Positions 1 to 13,745 of a stretch of 64,000 bases of DNA are shown here, one piece after another (within the stretch, counting starts at the first letter, position 1; each line of letters starts with the position of its first letter). The stretch comes from Trileptium ribeirensis (Eukaryota > Nematoda > Enoplea > Enoplida > Thoracostomopsidae): assembly GCA_030248225.1 (NCBI GenBank), contig JASANE010011830.1:1-64000 (forward strand), in the 5' to 3' direction. The position numbers and the translations under genes are program-made. The notes below the pieces were generated by a model that saw nothing but the letters and a program-made list of their open reading frames with translations, searched no databases and had not been told where the DNA came from.

Positions 1-3000
1 TTAAACTGAAAGACGTTCGCGAACATCATATATGAGCATTCCATGTCTATATACTGGTATACAGTTCAGTCAAAATAGCCATTGCCAAAATTTGCACTTT
101 TGTTATAATGCATATGGAGCGAGCGAACGTGTTGCATATATCTATATGTATTGCAATATCGTGTTCGCGAATCAAATTATTAAAACTCAAAAGTAGCGGT
201 TTACGTTCACTAACAAAATCACAAATTCAGAACTTTAAACTCCGAATGGCCAATATGATGTTCGGTAACATTTTTGAAGTAATCAATAAACGTGCAATGT
301 GTTGGTAGTTAATGTTTTGGAACGGTTGACCAAAAGCCATTATTTCTGTTCTCAGAGGATTTTACCGATTGCTTGTACACCGAACAGCATTGCCAATCGC
401 TAATTTCAAAACAGGATGGTAGGCGACGAAAGTTTAGTTTACTCGTGCATTATGAAAAGCACCTCTTCATCACCAACCGCAATCGCCTCATCACACTAAT
501 ATCTACAAAGGTCCACACTGCCCACATTGTATTTGCGAATATACATGATACTGTCTACATAGCCCACTCTGTATTTTTAAAGATTCAAAATGCCATATTG
601 TATTAACTATATTTTTAAAATTCAAACAGGTTGTGCCGCATTTGTAAAATTTTAGTTCTGTTGGGTATTATTCAAATCTTATATAAAACATCAATTCGAA
701 CAAGTTATAATAATGTAATAACAGCATTGAGTACTATTTTGTTTATTGCTTCCCGACAAAGTTGGGACCAATCCTTTGCATTGCCGGATATGAAACAATC
801 CATATATATTTTAACCAACGCATGATATGGCGACGACAGAAACAGCGCTATATTTACACGTTGAAAATATTGTGTTCGTATCATGTCAAATTTTGTGTTC
901 AATTTGTAATTCTCTTCAGTGGTAGTCTATTCGTTTCAATATCGAAAAAATATAGTCTAAAAGTGCATTCGTATTTACTAATGCATGTTATGTTATGGTT
1001 GGATTTAAAGGCCAATTAATTTTACTAAAAGTATATGAAAAAAGTGACCTTAACATTGTAAATTATAATATTCCTTAACTATATATTATATATATAGAGA
1101 TAATGCAGTGTTTTATACTATTGTTGTAATAGTATGTATGTATAGTTTCCAAATGGAATGAAAATTTTAATACTTGTATTCTATAAAACCGTGTGGTGTG
1201 TAAATAGTGGTTATGTTATAGTTGCTACCTTTTTACGCTGCGTTCGATGTTATATTTGACTTATATTTATTATAAAATCAAATGGCGAATTATATTTATA
1301 TAGATTCATTCGATTGATCACAATGTTATAACAGCAAAAACTTTACCGATTTAAATTTAGTTTAGTTAGATGTAGTAAAAATTACACTATTACTGCTACT
1401 ACAACTGCGATTTACTTTACTAGTATTATATATGATTATATTAAAATATATGTATATATCATAACTTATATCTAGTGGCGTCAGCCCCAGAATATCAGCT
1501 GGGGGACAACCATGCATTGTGGAGGTCAACTTCGGTTTGCGTAATGATGTGCTGGTCGGATGTTGAAGACGTTCCCTTCCCTTTCGTCCATCATGGTAGC
1601 CCCCATGTATTTACCATAACACTAGTGAAGTATTATGATCATAGTAAATAAATATAATCATGATACATTATAATGATGACATATTATGATTATACGTAAA
1701 CGTAATGCATTCATCAATACTTACATTGTTTAGTACACCATGGAACACAATTCACCACCAGGTACTTATTATCATTACGCGATAGGTATGGTATATATAA
1801 ACTTTATAGTTGTTAAATATTTGATACTTTGCATTAAAAATGGTTGAATATGTAGTGAAACAAAAAATACGATGCTTAACAAATCTAATGTGGAAGCTGA
1901 AAAATATATATAACGTGAAATAGAGATATTTTATATATTCTTATGTATTAAATAAATAATATAGATTACATATGTATATAATAGATATATAAAAAGTATA
2001 TATTTTATATTTAACATATACAATATAATACTAGTCATTTTACATCAATATATAAAATATTGATTTAGAAAATCCGAGTAGGATTTTTACAAAGTGGAAG
2101 ACTCCGTTCGCCAGTCAGTATTTTAATGGAAAAAATTTTATTTGATTTAAATATTTTAGATACAGTGTAGATGTGGAATGTAAGGATTATAATAACATTC
2201 GCTTTGCTTAATATTTAAATGTACTTTTGCGTAATCCGTACAAATTCGGATAAGTCTTTGAAATGTGATTTAACCGCAGAACATAAGATACACAGCGATA
2301 CCGCTAATGGTGGCAAGCTTCAACAGCGTTGTTGATATTCTTGTTATGAAGTGGAACTTAGATTAGGTTTAAAGAGCAGTAGTGGTATCCTTTACTACCT
2401 TTTATTGGATACTCTCAGTTGCTGCATTATGGTCCAAATTTTAAATATCGACTGCCTCTTTGTATGTCGTATAACTATCAATGTATTTAATCGTGATGTC
2501 CGATAAACTTTGGCATTGATCGGCAGTACACAGAGCCGCATTTAATACCATCCCTCACTAGGTGAGTGCTCTTTTAAAAATCCTGATATGAACCAGCAAT
2601 TTTTTATCTATTCAATGCACAGACAAACTAGTTAGGTGATTATTACAACTTTTATAGACGGGTCCTCGCACAGAAGTTTTGGTGGTAGTCTCTCACACGT
2701 GCTAAATCCGTCAATAACAAAACTTGTCTTTGATCTAAGTCCTAAAACGACGCAAAAAATCCATTTGATCGAAAGTATGATTGTTGCAGTAATGAAAACA
2801 ATGTTTTTCAAACGCCAAAACTCTATAGAAAAAAATTTGTAAGCTAATATCTTTTATATTAAATTACGTACTGATTGTTTAACTAAGGTACTAATAAACA
2901 ATAGGTAATTCAACAAAAAAAGCTTTAAGCCTTGCTTGTTTCGGTAATCAGTAATGTAAAAGGCTGCATGCTTGTTTATTGAACAGACAAAACTACAACG

Positions 3001-3330
3001 ACACGAACAACCTAGTACATTGTATAAGATATATCGTTGAAAATTTAAAAACAGAATTAAAAGTTTCGTTCATTTCATCAAAGTTAGCATAATACATTAC
3101 TTTGCTAGTAATTAGGTGAAAGATTAATATTAGATATATGATACGAACGTTCGCTAAAACTATTGTACAACTCCTATCATTCAAATACCACCAAACGGGA
3201 GTATGCTAAATTTCTTTTATTGGATGAGTTTAATGTTGATTGTAACATAGCTTATATAGTTAAAGACGTGCATACAAATCTGTCAACGCACAGTTAGCTA
3301 TATAACAAGTTATTTGTAGCATAGATAACA

Positions 3331-3430
3331 GTGCGTTCAGAGATTTGTACGCACGGTAACTCGTTCAAACTCGTGCTGTCGCACTCGTTTGAACTCGTCA
3401 CAAACTGTGCGTACAAATCTTTGAACGCAC
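3331..3430. repeat. Foldback sequence in left arm
   Basis: Two 24-base words at 3331-3354 and 3407-3430 are near-perfect reverse complements of each other. Both start with GTGCGT and end with ACGCAC, with a ~52 base loop. The loop itself contains an inverted pair around GTGCTGTCGCAC. The mirror copy is at 9389-9453 with a loop of only 17 bases. The element could fold as a hairpin or cruciform. Confidence 0.8.
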
Positions 3431-3504
3431 TGCTGCCTATACTACAACTATTACTTGTAGCTAGGTATATACAAATATTTACATATGTGAAACTATGAAT
3501 AGCA

Positions 3505-3760
3505 ATGAGTTTCAGTATAAAATCAGATCGAGTTATGATGTTTGCCGCATGTACTTACTTGCATCAACAAAATGATCGGCTTAGTAGTAGCAGTAAGTTT
3601 CAGTTTCAGTATAAACTCAGGCGGAAATGTGATGTTTGCCGCATGTACTTGCATGCATTTACAAATACCGCTACCTTAGGAATAGCAGTGTCACTTCTTC
3701 ACAATAATGCGGTCAGTTTCAGTATAAAATTAGCCCAAAATTTGATGTTTGCCGCATGAA
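3505..3760. repeat. Three-copy tandem repeat, ~94-113 bp, left arm
   Basis: The words TTTCAGTATAAA and GATGTTTGCCGCATG recur together three times (GATGTTT at about 3537, 3631 and 3744). The repeat is mirrored at 9060-9320 in the right arm. The ORF crossing it is a product of the repeat, not evidence of a gene. Confidence 0.8.
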
Positions 3761-6004
3761 ACTTGTTCATTATGTATGTTACTTTAAATGGTTTTGCTTT
3801 TGAATTGATTTCAATTAGACAGTCACTTATATCAGAATGTAGGCCGGAAAAACAAAAGGTTTATTTCCGAATCTACATAAATTTTGTTTTTATATATATA
3901 GATTACCATGTTGATTACTGTTTTGGCTCAACCTCTTGTTTCTATATATACCATAACATGTCGCATATAATGTTTCATGATATTATGCTGTTACCGTTTT
4001 CTTGGAAAACAGAGAACCCATTTGCCGAGCAACATAACTCCAACCATTGCCTTCCTCAGAAGTAGAAGCTATAATATGGCTCAAATTTTTATAGCCTACA
4101 CGTCAAGCGGTAAATCTATTATTCATAATTATAACTATATCTCCTTATATTAAATATGTGTAAGATTACTATCTGTAATCATTAATATCTTGTCCTGACC
4201 TGTTTCGGACGGTCTTACCCAGTATTAGAGGATTAAGTGTATTTATTTTAGCCAACAAAAGTCCGCCAACTTTAAAATTTTAAGGTTACGCAGAAATGTT
4301 TATCATGAACGATTCATCCACCAGTTTTCTGACATTTTCTATTCAGCTTCTTGCGGCGAGTGACGCACAAAGTTGAATTTTATCTTTACTAGAGCTTGCC
4401 ACGCTGTACGTATATATAATGTGTGGACGCACAACATAAAGCTGCAAAGGAAGTAATGTCTCTTAAAACCGCAATGCACTCGAACACTATTTTCCTACTT
4501 TAAAAAGCCGTTTTCTGTATTCTGTATTTAGGAAAAAATTAAGTCAGGAAATAAATAAGAGATTGTTTAATACCTAAGTATTTCGACAAATGTTTATTTA
4601 ATATTGTTTTCTTTGATTTAATAACGTTTCGTACTAACGCTTACGCCTCTACAATGCTAACTGCAATTTAACGAGTAAGCCTCTAGATGTTAAGGTATTT
4701 GACTGCACAGGTATTAACCAATTAATTGCTATTGGCATCATTTGACGCCAGAGAACGTTATTCAGTGTTAAATTGATTGCGTTGGTCGTATTATGTAAGT
4801 TTGCACTTGCGTTGTTGTTAATTCATTTTGCGACGTTTATTAAGTAACCGAATAACAGCTGCTACATTGCGTAGTAGTTTGTGTATGTCCGCTATCACTC
4901 GCACAATTGGAGTTCGAACCGTTCGTCAAACATTGACGATAATAAATTAATTGGTAGTCAATGGGCTAATAGGTATTGTTCAGATTCAGCTAACACATTA
5001 AGCGATAAGATTTCGCCACCAATTAATCCAGCAACATTAATGTTGATTACGTTTTACAATTGCCAATCCTTACATACATACTTTTTGAAATGGGTTTTCA
5101 TTACAGTTTATCAATAAGAAATAACGTTGACAAAACAGTCGAACTTGCCTCATTACTGATATGAGAAAGAAATATGTACAAAAAGGCATATAAGAATACG
5201 ACATTTTGAAAATAGCGCGCGCCAGGCTGGCTATTTTAAACACGGTGTGAAAATATGACTAATGACAATTTTACCCAAAGTGACGAAGCAACTAGCCGAT
5301 TTGTTGAATTATGCACGCTTATAACAGAACTGAAAAAGAATAACAATAAGCAAAGGCTTGGATGTTGCACAGTTCGCATACTATATTCCAAACTCTACTA
5401 ATTTGTTCGACACACGCCTTGAGTCATATCTGGAAATGTTTGTAACAGTGTAATGGAATTCTTTAGTAGGGTGTCGACGTATACATGGGCGTAGCTCTGT
5501 AGCTGACACCAAGACTGCTCAATTTAGAAGTCACTCAGTTCTAGTTCTAATTTTTTGAAATAGTTGGTAAAATAAGAGCATGCTCACAGTGTTGTTTTAG
5601 GCCACATATGCCTTAATTTCACGTACTTCTTCGTGGAATATCTATATTTTGATAGAAATTCAATGCATTTTAAGACTAAATCTTCAGACAGTATTTTCTC
5701 TCTAACAGATAATAGTTTTAGATAACCTTGGGAATCTGCAAACATTTAAGCAAAATTATTGATTCGACACATTTGTAACAGCCATTTAGCCCGCCTGCCA
5801 GTCATATTTTGACCTTAAAAAATCGAAAAAAAATTTTGTCAGGGATGTGGGTAAAATGGATATTTTCTGAACCAGCTCATCGAGCTGAATCGATTGGTAC
5901 CGAAATTTTATTTGTATCTTCCAAATTGACGAAATTCCGGCTGGGGGATAACCGAAAAGAGACGTGGATCGTCCCCCTCCTTCGGAGGCAGTTTGATCTG
6001 CCTA

Positions 6005-6808
6005 CAGATTTTTCGTTCAAGCCTTAATCAAATTTGGAGCTCAAATTTTGACCAAAATTTGAAAGCATTTTTGCAGATTTGTTGAATTTGAACTTGCGAA
6101 CCCTGTTCAAACTTTTGTAGAACATTGTTTCAGTCAATCACGGACAATGAATAGAATTTGAAACATTTTGCGCTCAAAATTTGAAGACAAAATTTTGAAG
6201 TATGATGATTTGTGATATTTTTCCCTTGCAAATTACAGTCAAATTTTGATAAAAATTTGGTAAAATTTTTAACTAAAAATTTGGGCAAAAAGCTTTCCCT
6301 GTGAACGCACTTTTAAAGAGTTCTAAATCTATTAAATTAATTCATATATGCTCACAGGGAGGTAAAAGTTAACCCCTCCCATGAAACTCGGACCCCCCGA
6401 AGCGAAGCGCCGACATTCCCCTCCCGGCGGTGGCGAAGGCACCGAAAGTATAGGCACTGAAAGCGCGGCACACTCTCTGCTACACGACTATATAAATACG
6501 TGGGCGAGGTCCAAAGTCCTAGGGAGTATAACGGGTGCGAGAGGGTTGGTCGTCACCAGCAGGGTGCCGGCGAGGGGAGGTCATCAGGGGGATAAATTTT
6601 GGAAAAATTCTAGAACTCAAATTTTCAAGTTCTTTTGGCACTCATTTAGCAAATTTTCCTGTACCCTTTGCCATGTTTCTTCCAATTTTTGCCATTTCTT
6701 CCAATTTTTGTTCATGTTTGCCATATTGTTGAAAACCTTTGCCAAAATTTTCTCCGCAAGCATTCGGGGGCGGTGGCTGGGAGGTGGCGGATAGGGGATG
6801 TGGAGTCT
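6005..6808. other. Spacer of the giant inverted repeat
   Basis: This 804 bp segment separates the two arms and has no counterpart elsewhere in the window. Its first part is AT-rich with many AAAATTTG-like words. A GC-rich core follows at about 6365-6595, including the TATA-like word TATATAAATA near 6489. Then comes an AAATTTT-rich stretch and a G-rich end near 6765-6800. ORFs here (for example 6381-6794) are short and unrecognised. I see no gene I can support. Confidence 0.7.
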
Positions 6809-9059
6809 TAGGCAGATCAAACTGCCTCCGAAGGAGGGGGTAATGATCGATGGTCTTTTTGGTTATCCCCCAGCCGGAATTTCGTCAATTTTGAAGATAC
6901 AAATAAAATTTCGGTACCAATCGATTCAGCTCGATGAGCTGGTTCAGAAAATATCCATTTTACCCACATCCCTCACAAAATTATTTTCCGATTTTTTAAG
7001 GTGAAAATATGACTGGCAGGCGGGCTAAATGGCTGTTACAAATGTGTCGAATCAATACTTTTGCTTAAATGTTTGCAGATTCCCAAGGTTATCTAAAACT
7101 ATTATCTGTTAAAATACTGTCTGAAGATTTAGTTTTAAAATGCATTGAATTTCTATCAAAATATAGATATTCCACGAAGAAGTACGTGAAATTAAGGCAT
7201 ATGTGGCCTAAAACAACACTGTGAGCATGCTCTTATTTTACCAACTATTTCAAAAAATTAGAGCTTAAACTTACTGGTTCCAACTTTAGCAGTCTTGGGT
7301 GTCAGCTACAGAGCTACGCCCATGTATACGTCGACACCTATGAAAAGAATTCATTACACTGTTACAAACATTTCCACAGATATGACTCAAGGCGTGTGTC
7401 GAAACAAGTTAGTAGAGTTTGGGAATATAGTATGCGAACTGTGCAACATCCAAGCCTTTGCTTATTGTTATTCTTTTTCAGTTCTGTGCTCTACAAAGCG
7501 TGCATAATTCAACAAATCTGTGTTAGCTTGGCTTTGTCACTTTGGGTAAAATTGTCATTAGTCATATTTTCACACCGTGTTTAAAATAGCCAGCCTGGCG
7601 CGCGCTATTTTCAAAATGTCGTATTCTTATATGCCTTTTTGTACATATTTCTTTCTCATATCGGTGATGAGGCAAGTTCGACTGTTTTGTCAACGTTATT
7701 TCTTGATAAACTGTAATGAAAACCCATTTCAAAAAGTATGTATGTAAGGATTGGCAATTTGCTAAATCGCTAAATCAACATTAATGTTTATCGATTCAGT
7801 GGATGACAATGTTTATCGCTTAATGTGTTAGCTGAATTCTGAACAATACCTATTTAGCCCATTAACTGCCGAATTAATTTGTATATCGTCAATGTTTGAC
7901 AAACGGTTCGAACTCCAATTGTGCGAGTGATAGCGACGTACGCAAACTACTACGCAATCTAGCAGCTGTTATTCGGTTACTTAATGAACGTCGCAAAATG
8001 AATTAACAACAACGCAAGTGCAAACTTACATAATACGACAGTCGCAATCAATTTAACACTGAATAACGTTCTCTGGCGTCAAATGATGCCAATAGCAATT
8101 AATTGGTTAATACCTCTGCAGTCAAATACCTTAACATCTAGAGGCTTACTCGTTAAATTGCAGTTAGCATCTAGAGGCGTAAGCGTTAGTACGAAACGTT
8201 ATTAAATCAAAGAAAACAATATTAAATAAACATTTGTCTGAAAATTTAGGTATTAAACAATCTCTTTTTATTTCCTGACTTAATTTTTTCCTAAATACAG
8301 AATACAGAAAACGGCTTTTTAAAGTAGGAAAATAGTGTTCGAGTGCATTGCGGTTTTAAGAGACATTACTGCCTTTGCAGCTTTATGTTGTGCGTCCACA
8401 CATTATATATACGTACAGCGTGTCAAGCTCTAGTAAAGATAAAATTCAACTTTGTGCGTCACTCGCCACAAGAAGCTGAATAGAAAATGTCAGAAAACTG
8501 GTGGATGAATCGTTCATGATAAACATTTCTGCGTAACCTTAAAATTTTAAAGTTGGCGGACTTTTGTTGGCTAAAATAAATACACTTAATCCTCTAATAC
8601 TGGGTAAGACCGTCCGAAACAGGTCAGGACAAGATATTAATGATTACAGATAGTAATCTTACACATATTTAATATAAGGACATATAGTTATAATTATGAA
8701 TAATAGATTTACCGCTTGACGTGTAGGCTATAAAAATTTGAGCCATATAGCTTCTACTTCTGAGGAAGGCAATGGTTGGAGTTATGTTGCTCGGCAAATG
8801 GATTCTCTGTTTTCCAAGAAAACGGTAACAGCATAATATCATGAAACATTATATGCGACATGTTATGGTATATATAGAAACAAGAGGTTGAGCCAAAACA
8901 GTAATCAACATGGTAATCTATATATATAAAAACAAAATTTATGTAGACTCGGAAATAAACCTTTTGTTTTTCCGGCCTACATTCTGATATAAGTGACTGT
9001 CTAATTGAAATCAATTCAAAAGCAAAACCATTTAAAGTAACATACATAATGAACAAGTT

Positions 9060-9320
9060 TCATGCGGCAAACATCAAATTTTGGGCTAATTTTATACTGA
9101 AACTGACCGCATTATTGTGAAGAAGTGACACTGCTATTCCTAAGGTAGCGGTATTTGTAAATGCATGCAAGTACATGCGGCAAACATCACATTTCCGCCT
9201 GAGTTTATACTGAAACTGAAACTTACTGCTACTACTAAGCCGATCATTTTGTTGATGCAAGTAAGTACATGCGGCAAACATCATAACTCGGTCTGATTTT
9301 ATACTGAAACTCACTGCTAT
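9060..9320. repeat. Three-copy tandem repeat, right arm
   Basis: This is the mirror image of the tandem repeat at 3505-3760, in reverse orientation. The three copies carry the CATGCGGCAAACATC word. Confidence 0.8.
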
Positions 9321-9388
9321 ACATAGTTTCACATATGTAAATATTTGTATATACCTAGCTACAAGTAACAGTTGTAGCATAGGCAGCA

Positions 9389-9453
9389 GTGCGTTCAAAG
9401 ATTTGTACGCACAGTTTGAACGAGTTACCGTGCGTACAAATCTCTGAACGCAC
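9389..9453. repeat. Foldback sequence in right arm, short-loop form
   Basis: This is the mirror of the 3331-3430 foldback, with words at 9389-9412 and 9430-9453. The loop is ~36 bases shorter than in the left arm, the largest single difference I noticed between the arms. A related word lies at about 9490-9515. Confidence 0.75.
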
Positions 9454-12400
9454 TGTTATCTATGCTACAAATAACTTGTTATATAGCTAACTGTGCGTTC
9501 ACAGATTTGTATGCACGTCTTTAACTATATAAGCTATGTTACAATCAACATTAAACTCATCCAATAAAAGAAATTTAGCATACTCCCGTTTGGTGGTATT
9601 TGAATGATAGGAGTTGTACAATAGTTTTCGCGAACGTTCGTATCATATATCTAATATTAATCTTTCACCTAATTACTAGCAAAGTAATGTATTATGCTAA
9701 CTTTGATGAAATGAACGAAACTTTTAATTCTGTTTTTAAATTTTCAACGATATATCTTATACAATGTACTAGGTTGTTCGTGTCGTTGTAGTTTTGTCTG
9801 TTCAATAGACAAGCATGCAGCCTTTTACATTACTGATTATCGAAACAAGCAAGGCTTAAAGCTTTTTTTGTTGAATTACCTATTGTTTATTAGTACCTTA
9901 GTTAAACAATCAGTACGTAATTTAATATAAAATATTAGCTTACAAAATTTTTTTCTATAGATTTTTGGCGTTTGAAAAACATTGTTTTCATTACTGCAAC
10001 AATCATACTTTCGATCAAATGCATTTTTGCGTCGTTTTCAGACTGAGATCAAAGACAAGACTTGTCATTGACGGATTTAGCACGTGTGAGAGACTACCAC
10101 CAAAACTTCTGTGCGAGGACCCGTCTATAAAAGTTGTAATAATCACCTAACTAGTTTGTCTGTGCATGAATAGATAAAAAATTGCTTGGTTGATATGAGG
10201 GATTCCAAGAGCACCTCACCTAGTGAGGGATGGTATTAAATGCGGCTCTGTGTACTGCCGATCAATGCCAAAGTTTATCGGACATCAAGATTAAATACAT
10301 TGATAGTTATACGACATACAAAGAGGTGGTCGATATTTAAAATTTGGACCATGAATGCAGCAACTCAGAGTATCCAATATAAAAAGGTAGTAAAGGATAC
10401 CACTACTGCTCTTTAAACCTAATCTAAGTTCCACTTCATAACAAGAATATCAACAACGCTGTTGAAGCTTGCCACCATTAGCGGTATCGCTGTGTATCTT
10501 ATGTTCTGCGGTTAAATCACATTTCAAAGACTTATCCGAATTCTACGGATTACGCAAAAGTACATTTAAATATTAAGCAAAGCGAATGTTATTATAATAC
10601 CTACATTCCACATCTACACTGTATCTAAAATATTTCAATCGAATAAAATTTTTTCCATTAAAATACTGACTGGCGAACGGAGTCTTCCACTTTGTGAAAA
10701 TTGCTACTCGGATTTTCTAAATCAATATTTTATATATTGATGTAAAATGACTAGTATTATATTGTATATGTTAAATATAAAATATATACTTTTATATATC
10801 TATTATATACATATGTAATCTATATTATGTATGTAATCATAAGGATATATCAATATTTCTATCTCACCACATATATATTTTCAGCTTCCACATTAGATTT
10901 GTTAACATAGTGTTATTTGTTACATACATATTCGACCATTTTTAATGCAAAGTATCAAATATTTAACAACTATAAAGTTTATATATACCATACCTATCGG
11001 TAATGATAATAAGTACCTGGTGGTGAATTGTGTTCCATGGTGTACTAAACAATGTAAGTATTGATGAATGCATTATGTTTACGTATAATCATAATATGTC
11101 ATCATTATAATGTATCATGATTATATTTATTTACTATGATCATAATACTTCACTAGTGTTATGGTAAATACATGGGGGCTACCATGATGGACGAAAGGGA
11201 AGGGAATGTTTTCAACATCCGACCAGCACATCATTACATTGAGTTGACCTCCACAATGCATGGTTGTCCCCCAGCTGATATTCTGGGGTGACGCCACTAG
11301 ATATAAGTTATGATATATACATATATTTTAATATAATCATATATAATACTAGTAAAGTAAATCGCAGTTGTAGTAGCAGTAATAGTGTAATTTTTACTAC
11401 ATCTAACTAAACTAAATTTAAATCGGTAAAGTTTTTGCTGTTATAACATTGTGATCAATCGAATGAATCTATATAAATATAATTCGCCATTTGATTTTAT
11501 AATAAATATAAGTCAAATATAACATCGAACGCAGCGTAAAAAGGTAGCAACTATAACATAACCACTATTTACACACCACACGGTTTTATAGAATACAAGT
11601 ATTAAAATTTTCATTCCATTTGGAAACTATACATACATACTATTACAACAATAGTATAAAACACTGCATTATCTCTATATATAATATATAGTTAAGGAAT
11701 ATTATAATTTACAATGTTAAGGTCACTTTTTTCATATACTTTTAGTAAAATTAATTGGCCTTTAAATCCAACCATAACATAACATGCATTAGTAAATACG
11801 AATGCACTTTTAGACTATATTTTTTCGATATTGAAACGAATAGACTACCATGAGAGAATTACAAATTGAACACAAAATTTGACATGATACGAACACAATA
11901 TTTTCAACGTGTAAATATAGCGCTGTTTCTGTCGTCGCCATATCATGCGTTGGTTAAAATATATATGGATTGTTTCATATCCGGCAATGCAAAGGATTGG
12001 TCCCAACTTTGTCGGGAAGCAATAAACAAAATAGTACTCAATGCTGTTATTACATTATTATAACTTGTTCGAATTGATGTTTTATATAAGATTTGAATAA
12101 TACCCAACAGAACTAAAATTTTACAAATGCGGCACAACCTGTTTGAATTTTAAAAATATAGTTAATACAATATGGCATTTTGAATCTTTAAAAATACAGA
12201 GTGGGCTATGTAGACAGTATCATGTATATTCGCAAATACAATGTGGGCAGTGTGGACCTTTATAAATATAGTGTGATGAGGCGATTGCGGTTGGTGATGA
12301 AGAGGTGCTTTTCATAATGCACGAGTAAACTAAACTTTCGTCGCCTACCATCCTGTTTTGAAATTAGCGATTGGCAATTTCGGTGTACAAGCAATTGGTA

Positions 12401-12794
12401 AAATCCTCTGACAACAGAAATAATGGCTTTTGGTCAACCGTTCCAAAACGTTAACGACGAACAAATTACCCGTTTATTGATTACTTCAAAAATGTTACCG
12501 AACATCATATTGGCCATTCGGAGTTTAAAGTTCTGAATTTGTGATTTTGTTACGCGCTACTTTTGAGTTTAATAATTTGATTCGCGAACACGATATTGCA
12601 ATACATATAGATATATGCAACACGTTCGCTCGCTCCATATGCATTATAACAAAAGTGCAAATTTTGGCAATGGCTATTTTGACTGAACTGTTACCAGTAT
12701 ATAGACATGGAATGCTCATATATGATGTTCGTGAACGTCTTCAGTTTAATATATATGCTGAAAAACGAGTATTAAAACAAAGAAAGTACGAATA

Positions 12795-13410
12795 TGATGT
12801 TCGCGAACGTCTTGGGTTTCATGCGTAAACATTTTTCTTTTCATTACTCTTGATATTTTTGAGATCTTACTCGGGATTAATTGAACTGAAGTATGGGATC
12901 AGTGTTCGCTACCCCGTATTATTTCACCACATCAATGTTCGCGAACTGGTTTTTATGTGTAAAGCAAACACACCTATTTATCGAGCGAAAAATTTGTGAC
13001 GTTCGCGAACACCTTTAATTAGGAGATGTAAATATTGAAGCGTTGACTTGTAATTGTCACCAAAAACTCTTGCACGTCGATGGTCGAACGATGTCATGTT
13101 CGCGAACAAAACATACGGATTTAACGATATACTGTTTTCGGCTCCCGGATTTCCCGTTAAAATTTTATTAAGATTTTTCACATTATTATTTTAACATATT
13201 TTAGTTATGGACACACGTTCGCGAACAATAAACCCATAGTTAATATTCTTTTTAGTATTAACTTATTGTTAGGACATATATGTGTGTTCGCGAGAAGATT
13301 GATCTCAACAGTACTTTAAGTTCGCGAACAATTTTTTGCATAAAAAAGTTCAGTCTGTTCACACACAAAATTCATAGAACTGTATACATCATAGAACTGT
13401 TCGCGAACCA
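12795..13410. repeat. Cluster of GTTCGCGAAC palindromes
   Basis: The exact 10-base palindrome GTTCGCGAAC occurs at 12799, 12937, 13001, 13098, 13217, 13320 and 13399. One-base variants lie near 12729 and 13286. Another exact copy is at position 15, in the outer edge of the left arm, and two more are at 50357 and 50424. Spacing is 64-138 bases (mean about 100), and the DNA between copies does not repeat. The site contains TCGCGA and is CpG-rich in an AT-rich setting. Confidence 0.9.
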
Positions 13411-13654
13411 ATCAGACTGTTAAGAATATCAAGAATTCTGTTTGCATAACGAACAATTTAAAATTCAAGTAATCTAATTTAGTGTTTCGGAACGCAGTTA
13501 TGGTGAAAGTGTAAAAAGATTCATTTTGTTAGCTAACGTAGCTTAAACGTTTTTGTAAATAGATACTAAGCGTTCGCAGAATGGAAAAGTATGGAAATGG
13601 TGTTAGGCTATTGTAACTATTACTTTGTTCTCTAACAACCTTTTGTACATAATG

Positions 13655-13705
13655 TCAAAAGAGGATGGTAGACGGCGCAGCTTAAGTTTACTCAAACATA
13701 AACTA
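13655..13705 (+). repeat. Dispersed repeat tag (GGATGGT...TTAAGTTTACTC)
   Basis: A ~45 bp word starting GGATGGT and ending near TTAAGTTTACTC resembles sequences at 413-460 (and its mirror near 12296-12358), 44525-44575 and 50635-50680. At three of these places it lies next to GTTCGCGAAC palindromes, so it is probably part of one dispersed repeat family. Confidence 0.6.
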
Positions 13706-13745
13706 TATTTATTGTTTTTGTTAAATCGCACTCAAGTTAAATAAA

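Larger units (their letters stand above)
1..6004 (+). repeat. Left arm of giant inverted repeat
   Basis: Read as reverse complement, this arm matches 6809-12749 almost base for base along its whole length; position 1 pairs with 12749 and 6004 with 6809. Differences are scattered substitutions and small indels. The arm is AT-rich and holds only short ORFs. The same small ORF appears in mirror image at 3763-4065 (+) and 8754-9056 (-), which follows from the duplication and does not show coding. The match reaches the first base of the window, so the true outer end is not visible. I recognise no transposase, polymerase or host gene in it. Confidence 0.95.
6809..12749 (-). repeat. Right arm of giant inverted repeat
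   Basis: This is the mirror copy of 1-6004. It is about 60 bp shorter, partly because it lacks a ~36 bp segment present near 3375-3410 of the left arm. At the inner edge the match stops after the sequence GGCAGATCAAACTGCC (6811 onward). At the outer edge it is still matching at 12749, where the left arm runs out of window. The arms differ by indels and substitutions, so this is not an exact assembly mirror. Confidence 0.95.

Noticed and set aside
3763..4065. 100-codon ORF conserved in both palindrome arms (also 8754-9056)
   Set aside because: Its conservation is explained by the inverted duplication, and its composition (Ile, Tyr, Phe, His-rich) matches translated AT-rich noise.
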